Below are positions 58,382 to 64,000 of a stretch of DNA of 64,000 nucleotides, piece after piece. Location of the stretch: the NCBI GenBank assembly GCA_964035575.1, contig OZ037863.1, positions 102,001-166,000 of the forward strand, given 5' to 3'. The notes under the pieces were generated by a model that saw only the letters and a list, made by a program, of their open reading frames with translations, searched no databases and was not told where the DNA came from. The stretch comes from Rhynchopus sp. YZ270_cl-10. Its lineage: Eukaryota > Euglenozoa > Diplonemea > Diplonemida > Diplonemidae. A program made the position numbers and the translations under genes. Positions within the stretch are counted from its first letter, which is position 1; each line of letters opens with the position of its first letter.

Positions 58382-59008
58382 TTAGTCAGACTTCTTTCCT
58401 GGATGGAGAGCGCCACTTTGCGCCTTGCGTGGAAGCGAGCTTACCCCTGCCACAGCCAAAGCAACAGAGAGGGGCACTGTGGGGGCAGCCAGCATAACAA
58501 TACCGAGGGAGACGACGAAGTACCAACGCCCCCCTTGGATCAGAGCGAAGCGCAGTGTGAGCACCGCGAGCCAGGCAGCAAGACCGACACCGAGGTAGAG
58601 GGCCTTGTCGTCCTCGTTGTCAAGCGGGCCGAAGTCGTGCACGACCCAGGGCACAGCCTCCACGAAGTAGAACGTCCAGAGGAAGGGCGACACTGCGCTT
58701 GCCACCATATCCAATGCAGTGGTGCGTGCTGGCACCCAGTCTGCGTCAGGCGGCACCTCGGAGTGGTATACTCGAAGCGAAAAGGCGTCCGTCTCGCGCC
58801 CCACTGCAGCAAGCGCCGCACCATGCACCACCTTCACAACGGTGCTCACAAACAGCTGCGAACGATACCCCGCCGTATGCGAGATCTTGTGTTCAATGCC
58901 ACGTAGGGTGTCGACCTGAAAGGGATGTGTGAAATGTTTGTAGCAAAGCTCGAAAGGCTTTAATGAAGGAGTGACTAGGTCTCCAATGAACATCATATAC
59001 GTGAACAT
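58382..59008 (-). CDS. Small multi-pass membrane protein
   Basis: ATG at 59008 gives 208 aa. Hydrophobic stretches at about 95-118 (MVASAVSPFLWTFYFVEAVP), 137-155 (ALYLGVGLAAWLAVLTLRFA) and 163-190 (YFVVSLGIVMLAAPTVPLSV) suggest three TM helices; the N-terminal half is soluble-looking. The tail is basic (LPRKAQSGALHPGKKSD). I do not recognise a family. Codons 26-36 read a pyrimidine tract ending CTTTCAG just before VDTLRG, so the N-terminus might instead be intron with an unseen upstream exon. Confidence 0.6.
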   Translation of the reverse strand: MFTYMMFIGDLVTPSLKPFELCYKHFTHPFQVDTLRGIEHKISHTAGYRSQLFVSTVVKVVHGAALAAVGRETDAFSLRVYHSEVPPDADWVPARTTALDMVASAVSPFLWTFYFVEAVPWVVHDFGPLDNEDDKALYLGVGLAAWLAVLTLRFALIQGGRWYFVVSLGIVMLAAPTVPLSVALAVAGVSSLPRKAQSGALHPGKKSD

Positions 59009-59337
59009 TGTGAGATTTTTTTTTTTTTTTTTTTTTTTACGATTACCTACATTGTAGGCGGGTTTAGTGCTGCCGCGGGTGCTGGCACATGACCCTGATA
59101 CTGCCTCATACCACGCTTACTTGTTGTTCTACGTGGCGGGGTTCCACACCGCTCAAGGCAGTGGGGGACAGTTTCCCTGTTCTTGTTTTGAGGGGACTAC
59201 ACAGACAGCACACATCTCCCCCCCCTATGTGGCAGTTGAGCCTGGTTGGGTGGCTCCCTGGCCTGACTTTGGACTCCGCGCAACCTCAAACGAGGTTAAC
59301 CACGGAGTAAAAATTTTTTAAAAAAGGGGTTTTTTTT

Positions 59338-59368
<31 letters not shown>

Positions 59369-59448
59369 TTTGTGAAAAGAAAAGAAAAGAAAAGTGATGT
59401 TGGTAGTGCAACGCGTCGTGGACGCGGCACTAAAGCAATGATATGATG
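59009..59448. other. Intergenic region with T runs beyond the LINE tail
   Basis: No gene supported. T runs lie at 59018-59039 and 59328-59371, and an AAAAG microsatellite at 59376-59395. The T block at 59328-59371 could be a second part of the LINE poly(A) tail on the minus strand. Confidence 0.5.
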
Positions 59449-59553
59449 TTTTTTTTTTTTGTTTTTTTTTTTTTATTTGCATTTGTTTGATTAGCTTGAA
59501 AAGTAAAAAGTATAGAAAAAGTAAAGATAAAATGTCCTCCCCTCTCATCCCTT

Positions 59554-62500
59554 TTACTGCGATGGTCGGAGAAGGTCGTCTGTCTCTGCGTCAATAAATC
59601 CCGCCTCTACGAGGTAGCGCAGAAGGTCGGCTGCGTGATCCTCCATCAGTGCACCGTATGACGTGGTTGGGAGTGGTCTCAGGTGCGCCGCTTTCTTGCA
59701 CACACCGAGAACGTGTCTGAGCGTGGATCCCTGTCCACACAATGGACATGCTGCTTTCCTGTCCTCTGCGTATTTGTCATATACTAGAGGGTGGCGACTC
59801 GTCCGCAGTAGTCTGATGGTGACAGCGCCTCGCCTGGTCAGGCCGGGCGTGCGCAGTGCAGGTCGGTGAAGCTGCTTCGCGGTCGTTGTGCCACGGGCGT
59901 AGCAGTAGATCGACGAAGCAGCCGGTTGCGGTACCTTTGCAAGCGTGAGCCGGCGATGGCACGCTCGAATGCACGCCAGGCTGATCGGTTCCGACTGGTT
60001 CGACTTGCGGGCCGCCCGTTTGGACAGCTCGTCAGCAGCTTCGTTACCCTCAATACCTACATGCGATGGCACGTAGTGGAAGTGCAGGGTGAACCCTTCC
60101 GTCGTTCGCTCGCGAATCAGGTGCCAGATGCGGTGCAGGATCTCCTCCCTCGTTCCTTTAGGACCACCCTGCAGCTTCATCAGCGCCGATTGGCAGTCAG
60201 TGAGAAGTACCACCTTGGCCGGTGCCTTCCACACTGTCAGTCCCTCAAGCCCTAGGCATAGTGCCACCAGCTCTGCCTGATAGGCCGAGCAGAGTGTGCC
60301 TGCGCCACTGGATGCTTGGTGTGCCCTCGCTGGTGTAGTGGAGCCATCGTTGTGGTAGAAGATGGCCCCTGCTCCTCCCTGGGGGTGCGCTGGTCTGGTG
60401 GTCAGTGAAGCGCGTGGTGTTCTGTCCACCGTGTGCAAGGATCCGTCTGTGTAGACGCGTCCCGTGTGGGGTGGCAGAGCCGCAAGAGCCAGTTCCGTCC
60501 TTTGCCGGTTCTCTTCGCTGCTTGTGGAGTCACTCTTGCTGACACCCGGTATTTCTGGTGTGATCAGCACGTCATTCAGCATGCGGTCCCACTCCCACGG
60601 AGCCACGGGGTCGTGGTCCAGTAAGGGTGCGCGTATGCTGTGGCGATAGGCTCCCGTCTCCTCCACGGTCTCCATCGCTTTGGCAAGCCAGCTGCAGCCT
60701 CCAGGCAGCTTGGTCGATGTCGCAGCAGCTCTACCAGGGGAGTCCTCCACCCGCATGAACTTCTCCAGGTCGTCCGCCGCTGCTGTTGTGAATAGAGAAG
60801 ACACAGTGCTTAGCTGCGCCTCCCAGTACAGGTCTGTTTTCGTGGTCATGTAGTCGCAGCCTGTAATGACCTTAGCTGCTTTGCGGTGAAGGTTCTCCAG
60901 CTCTTCCTGGACCTTCGTCGGTATGCGCTCTCCGTACACACTAGCCGCATACGTCACTGTCGGGTACACGTAGCACAGGTAAGCCGCTCGGAGCGTGTGC
61001 GCGTCGCATCCCCAGTCTGTTCCTGCCAATTGGTGCAGAATGTTGAGGCGTTTCGAAAACCTCTCCATCACCAGGTCCGCATGCGCCGCCATCAGACAAG
61101 TGCTGTCCAGCACCACCCCAAGGTATCTGGGATTGGGCTCTTCCGCAATTGGCGTTCCATTCGCGTACACCAGCTGCGGAAGCTCGGAGGTGTCCGTGCG
61201 TTCTACAGTCTTGCGTGCAGCGATGTGTGTCCATGTGGTCTTGGATGGTGAGAGGAGCAGGTTAGTATCCGTGCAGAACGCTTCCACCACACCCAAGACT
61301 GTCTGTGCAAGTTGCAGGGCCTCTGACAGGGAGTCCCCGACAACCAGTATCGCAACGTCGTCAGCGAACAACGCCGGTTTCACATCCGGCCCCATCGAGC
61401 TGAGCGAGTCTGCGAGTTGGTCCATGACAAGGTTGAAGAGCAGCGGCGCCAATACAGTGCCTTGGGGGACGCCGTCCTCCGAGGTGTAGCGGTCGCCTAG
61501 GTGGCCTTCAACCCTCACTTTGTAGCTGCGGTTGCTGAGGTAGCTTGACAGCCAGTTGTAGTAGCGAGGTGGGAATCCCATGGTGTTGATCTTCGTTTTA
61601 ATCTTCTCACGGCTGACACGGTCAAACGCTTTGTCCATGTCGCAAGTCAGAAGGACCCCACATCGTTTGCTGGACAGTGTGTTGCTCACGTTCTGAACAA
61701 TATACTGCAGTTGGTCGGTCGTCCCCCTCAGAGGTCTGAAGCCAGCCTGCGCCGAGTGTAGCTTCTTGACTCCAGTGTTGGGTGCGTCCATCAATTGGTG
61801 CATGCGGCGTTTCACCATCTTCTCCATCACCTTGGAGACTCCGCTGGTGAGTGATATCGGACGGTATGATGCCGGATGCGTCGGGTCACGACCAGGTTTG
61901 TGTGCAGGGATCACTGTGGCTGTGGTCCATGCTTCTGGAAGCGTTGCTGTAGTCCAAGAGAGGTTGCACACATGAAGTAGCGCCGCCTGTGCTCGCTCCC
62001 CCAAATGTTGCAGCCACTCATTGTACACCTCATCCTGGCCAGGCGACTTCTTTTGCTCGAGCTCGTCGATCGCTGTCTGTAGCTCGCATCGCGTGAACTC
62101 CGCTTCACCAGGACTGAAGTCCGTCACCACTCGCTTAGTTTGCCGTCGAGGTGTCGGGTCTGCTCGCTGCCCACGCGATACCTGCGCAAGGTGCTCCGCC
62201 ATCGCATTCGCCTTCTCGCATGGGTCCGTCAGAGGCTTCCCGTCCAAGTGGAGTGGGACGCCGCTGGGCTTCTTCGATCTTCCGTCTAGGGAGCGAATAA
62301 GGTCGAAGGTGTCACTCAGGTCCTTTGCCGCAGACGCCTTCTCGCAGTGCTGCACCCACGTCCTGCGTTTCGCTTCACGGATCAGCTTTGTGGCCTCCTG
62401 ACGCAGTTGCTTGAGGTAGGCTGCGTCTTGTGTCGTGATCGTGGTAGCAGCAAGTTGCCTCGCCAGCTCTTGATCCCGCTGTCGGATCGCTCGTTTAGTG

Positions 62501-63516
62501 TCACCACTAAACCAGCGCTTTTTCCTCTTGGTACGTCTTTTTTTAGGAATACACGCCTCAGCCGCCTTCTTCACCATCCCCAGCCACTTGCAGTACGTGT
62601 CGTTGCAGTTACTGCGCCTGAGCGTGGCAGCTGTGCTTGCCTCAAGCATCGCAGTAAAGCGTGGCCAGTCCGCCCTCTTCCAGTTCCACGTCTTGCGCTT
62701 TGCTGTTGGTGGCTGTGTGGTGTGGGTCGGAGTTTTGCAGAGCACTGTGAACTCTACAGCAATATGGTCTGATGTCCCTCCTGCCCGCGCGTCCCAGTTT
62801 GTGAGCGGTACGGCCTTTGAGGTGAGGACTACGTCCGGTGACGACCTGGTCGTAACACGCAGCCGTGTTGCCTTGGCTGGGTCGTTCGCAATCTTGAACT
62901 TGTGTTCCAGTGTCCACAGGTAGATCGTCTTTCCGAGTTTGTCCCCTTTCACGTAGCTATCCCAGGTGTGGTGGTGCGCATTCACATCTCCTGCTATCAC
63001 CACTTTGCCAGTTGAAGGGAGTGTGTCGACGTCAAAGTCATCTGTCCGTTGATCATCCGCGCTCTCCGTACCACACGGGCGGTACAGGTTGACGAACAAT
63101 ACCCCTTCTACTTCAACGTCGAGTCGTTCTGTCACAGATGCATGTGGTGCAGTATACTTCTGTGTGGCTGTCAGCTTTGTACGCACCAGCGTCGCAATGC
63201 CCCCACCTTGTGTCACCGGACCAGTATTGCGCTCTTGCGTTCTTTCACGCTTGAACGTCGTGTATCCGTCAAACACAGTGTCACCAGTTTGGCTGGCCTT
63301 CAGCTCCTGCAAGAGGATGACGTCGTATTCTTGCTGGGCAAAGAGCAGTCTGAGTTCCATTTCTCGATCCTCCGTCATACCGTTGATGTTGTACGACACG
63401 CAACGAAGAGACTTTGGACCTGGCTTTCTTTCGACACCAGCTCGCAGCAGCCGTATGCGGACTGTGGTGGTGTAGTGGTATAGTCGGGATGGGGCAGGGG
63501 CTGCTTGGGTAATGGG
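59554..63516 (-). CDS. LINE ORF2: endonuclease, reverse transcriptase, RNase H
   Basis: Open from the base after the ORF1 stop (63517) to the stop at 59554. Numbering from the Val of RCVSYNINGM (63399), there are 1,281 residues. Endonuclease: SYNINGM, LLQELKA (Glu32), GDVNAHH (Asp138, Asn140) and SDH (His212). RT (about 490-720): RPISLTSGVSKVMEKMVKRR, HSAQAGFRPLRGTTDQLQ, CDMDKAFDRV, DGVPQGTVLAPLLFN and catalytic FADD (678-681). RNase H: YTDGS (Asp985), AELVA (Glu1043), TDCQS (Asp1068) and NEAAD (Asp1123). CCHC knuckle: Cys1218, Cys1221, His1229, Cys1234. All catalytic residues are present. There is no ATG between the ORF1 stop and the endonuclease; the first ATG falls inside the NINGM motif. 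A 2A-like LLRAGVERKPGP (63415-63450) lies just before the endonuclease. Confidence 0.93.
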   Translation of the reverse strand, partial: PITQAAPAPSRLYHYTTTVRIRLLRAGVERKPGPKSLRCVSYNINGMTEDREMELRLLFAQQEYDVILLQELKASQTGDTVFDGYTTFKRERTQERNTGPVTQGGGIATLVRTKLTATQKYTAPHASVTERLDVEVEGVLFVNLYRPCGTESADDQRTDDFDVDTLPSTGKVVIAGDVNAHHHTWDSYVKGDKLGKTIYLWTLEHKFKIANDPAKATRLRVTTRSSPDVVLTSKAVPLTNWDARAGGTSDHIAVEFTVLCKTPTHTTQPPTAKRKTWNWKRADWPRFTAMLEASTAATLRRSNCNDTYCKWLGMVKKAAEACIPKKRRTKRKKRWFSGDTKRAIRQRDQELARQLAATTITTQDAAYLKQLRQEATKLIREAKRRTWVQHCEKASAAKDLSDTFDLIRSLDGRSKKPSGVPLHLDGKPLTDPCEKANAMAEHLAQVSRGQRADPTPRRQTKRVVTDFSPGEAEFTRCELQTAIDELEQKKSPGQDEVYNEWLQHLGERAQAALLHVCNLSWTTATLPEAWTTATVIPAHKPGRDPTHPASYRPISLTSGVSKVMEKMVKRRMHQLMDAPNTGVKKLHSAQAGFRPLRGTTDQLQYIVQNVSNTLSSKRCGVLLTCDMDKAFDRVSREKIKTKINTMGFPPRYYNWLSSYLSNRSYKVRVEGHLGDRYTSEDGVPQGTVLAPLLFNLVMDQLADSLSSMGPDVKPALFADDVAILVVGDSLSEALQLAQTVLGVVEAFCTDTNLLLSPSKTTWTHIAARKTVERTDTSELPQLVYANGTPIAEEPNPRYLGVVLDSTCLMAAHADLVMERFSKRLNILHQLAGTDWGCDAHTLRAAYLCYVYPTVTYAASVYGERIPTKVQEELENLHRKAAKVITGCDYMTTKTDLYWEAQLSTVSSLFTTAAADDLEKFMRVEDSPGRAAATSTKLPGGCSWLAKAMETVEETGAYRHSIRAPLLDHDPVAPWEWDRMLNDVLITPEIPGVSKSDSTSSEENRQRTELALAALPPHTGRVYTDGSLHTVDRTPRASLTTRPAHPQGGAGAIFYHNDGSTTPARAHQASSGAGTLCSAYQAELVALCLGLEGLTVWKAPAKVVLLTDCQSALMKLQGGPKGTREEILHRIWHLIRERTTEGFTLHFHYVPSHVGIEGNEAADELSKRAARKSNQSEPISLACIRACHRRLTLAKVPQPAASSIYCYARGTTTAKQLHRPALRTPGLTRRGAVTIRLLRTSRHPLVYDKYAEDRKAACPLCGQGSTLRHVLGVCKKAAHLRPLPTTSYGALMEDHAADLLRYLVEAGFIDAETDDLLRPSQ
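63415..63450 (-). other. 2A-like peptide motif at the start of LINE ORF2
   Basis: LLRAGVERKPGP resembles the 2A consensus (hydrophobic/Arg run, then D-V/I-E-x-N-P-G-P). It differs at the Asp (Gly here) and Asn (Lys here), so activity is uncertain. Its position just ahead of the endonuclease matches that of known 2A peptides in some trypanosome and animal LINEs. Confidence 0.55.
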
Positions 63517-64000
63517 TCAGTGACTGGCCGTCCCCTGTGCACGCTTCTTCCCATTCGGCGGTGGTGTGGGTGGCGGCCTCATCTTCCCCGGCGTCCATGC
63601 CGCTGTCGCACGCCTGTTGCTCCCTTTCTCCTTACGGGGCTTGCGTAGCGGCTCAGCGACCTTCTCCGTCTTGCGCAGAGCCTTTTGTCGCTGGGCTTCG
63701 GTGCGCGTCTTGGTGTTGTGCTGCGGCTTGTACATGCGAGGGACGTATTCCCCTGCCTCCACGCCGCTGGCCTCAGAGCTCTCCATCTCCCATTCGTACC
63801 CTGTGAGGTGGCGCTCCTTCACTATTTCGCAGCACAGCCTCTCACCCGTCTCCTCGTCTGTCATCCAGAAGTAGTCGGCTTCTGGCGACGGCGACCTCGT
63901 CTTCGTCTTCTTCTTCTTGGGGGATGGTGTCCGTTCCAATGCAGCTGCACGTTGCCGTTCCTCCTCCTTCTGTTGCGCGTACTGTTTGCGGAGCGCCTTC
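63517..64000 (-). CDS. LINE ORF1, C-terminal part
   Basis: Open from the right edge to a TGA at 63517-63519, in the same frame as ORF2. It reads KALRKQYAQQKEEERQRAAA, then a basic Ser/Pro patch (TPSPKKKKTKTRSPSPE), an acidic middle and a basic, Pro-rich tail ending GKKRAQGTASH. The charge pattern suits a nucleic-acid-binding LINE ORF1 protein; no zinc knuckle is seen in the visible part. The N-terminus lies outside the window. Confidence 0.8.
   Translation of the reverse strand, partial: KALRKQYAQQKEEERQRAAALERTPSPKKKKTKTRSPSPEADYFWMTDEETGERLCCEIVKERHLTGYEWEMESSEASGVEAGEYVPRMYKPQHNTKTRTEAQRQKALRKTEKVAEPLRKPRKEKGSNRRATAAWTPGKMRPPPTPPPNGKKRAQGTASH

Larger units (their letters stand above)
59449..64000 (-). 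mobile_element. LINE retrotransposon, ingi/I-like (APE-RT-RNase H), 5' end off window
   Basis: On the minus strand it shows ORF1 (partial), ORF2 with apurinic endonuclease, reverse transcriptase, RNase H and a CCHC knuckle, then a 3' region of about 80 bp ending in an A-rich tail (T runs at 59449-59475 on the plus strand, preceded by AATAAA). The combination APE + RT + RNase H is typical of the I/ingi/R1 groups. ORF2 is undamaged over about 1,300 codons, so this copy is young. The exact 3' boundary and any target duplication cannot be fixed because the 5' end is outside. Confidence 0.92.

Noticed and set aside
1-64000. tRNA, rRNA and CRISPR features
   Set aside because: Read on both strands for tRNA arms with TTCGA-type loops, rRNA core words and short regularly spaced repeats; none was convincing. 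The direct repeats found are the ankyrin units and the 31-bp subrepeats of the foldback element.

Overview
This window comes from the nuclear genome of a unicellular eukaryote. Genes carry GT-AG introns with a GTATG 5' splice site. The proteins are eukaryotic signalling and cytoskeletal types (TOR kinase, class III adenylate cyclases, a CNBD potassium channel, MORN, ankyrin and BspA-like leucine-rich repeats). The retrotransposon is an ingi/I-like LINE with endonuclease, RT and RNase H. Genes are GC-rich. Intergenic DNA (about 0.2 to 3 kb) is AT-richer and full of homopolymer runs. Every convincing gene, 14 host genes plus the LINE, lies on the minus strand. The trypanosomatid-like adenylate cyclase, one-way gene order and ingi-like LINE would suit a euglenozoan with cis-introns (for example a diplonemid), but the species cannot be fixed from sequence alone.

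Layout, left to right (transcription runs right to left). 1-8357: single giant ankyrin-type ORF running off the left edge. 9827-12625: six-TM adenylate cyclase. 14555-18294: two-exon EF-hand/CNBD potassium channel. 20177-24222: ankyrin array of homogenised 300-bp units with one frameshift. 25021-26559: coiled-coil protein. 28832-37093: three-exon TOR kinase with a zinc finger inserted between kinase and FATC. 38073-39836: NMN adenylyltransferase fused to a protein kinase. 41307-42083: MORN protein. 42864-44295: Mutator-like foldback element with a 9-bp target duplication. 45046-47295: polyQ protein. 48280-51198: receptor-like protein with a PstS-like ectodomain, one TM and a degenerate cyclase domain. 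51518-52675: possible PPR-like protein. 52867-55363: two-exon basic helical-repeat protein. 56171-56891: ubiquitin-like plus BspA-LRR gene. 56980-58033: 459-bp-arm perfect inverted repeat. 58382-59008: small membrane protein. 59449 to the right edge: LINE.

Several neighbours belong to nutrient and second-messenger signalling: two cyclase-family proteins, a channel with a cyclic-nucleotide-binding fold, TOR, and an NAD-synthesis/kinase fusion. This is a thematic grouping only; no operon-like coupling is visible. The most unusual points are the PstS-like receptor/cyclase, the NMNAT-kinase fusion, the altered C-terminus of TOR, a family of small intergenic hairpins whose upper stem changes in a compensating way around a fixed CTCTCGT loop, and a 2A-like motif after an in-frame UGA in the LINE.
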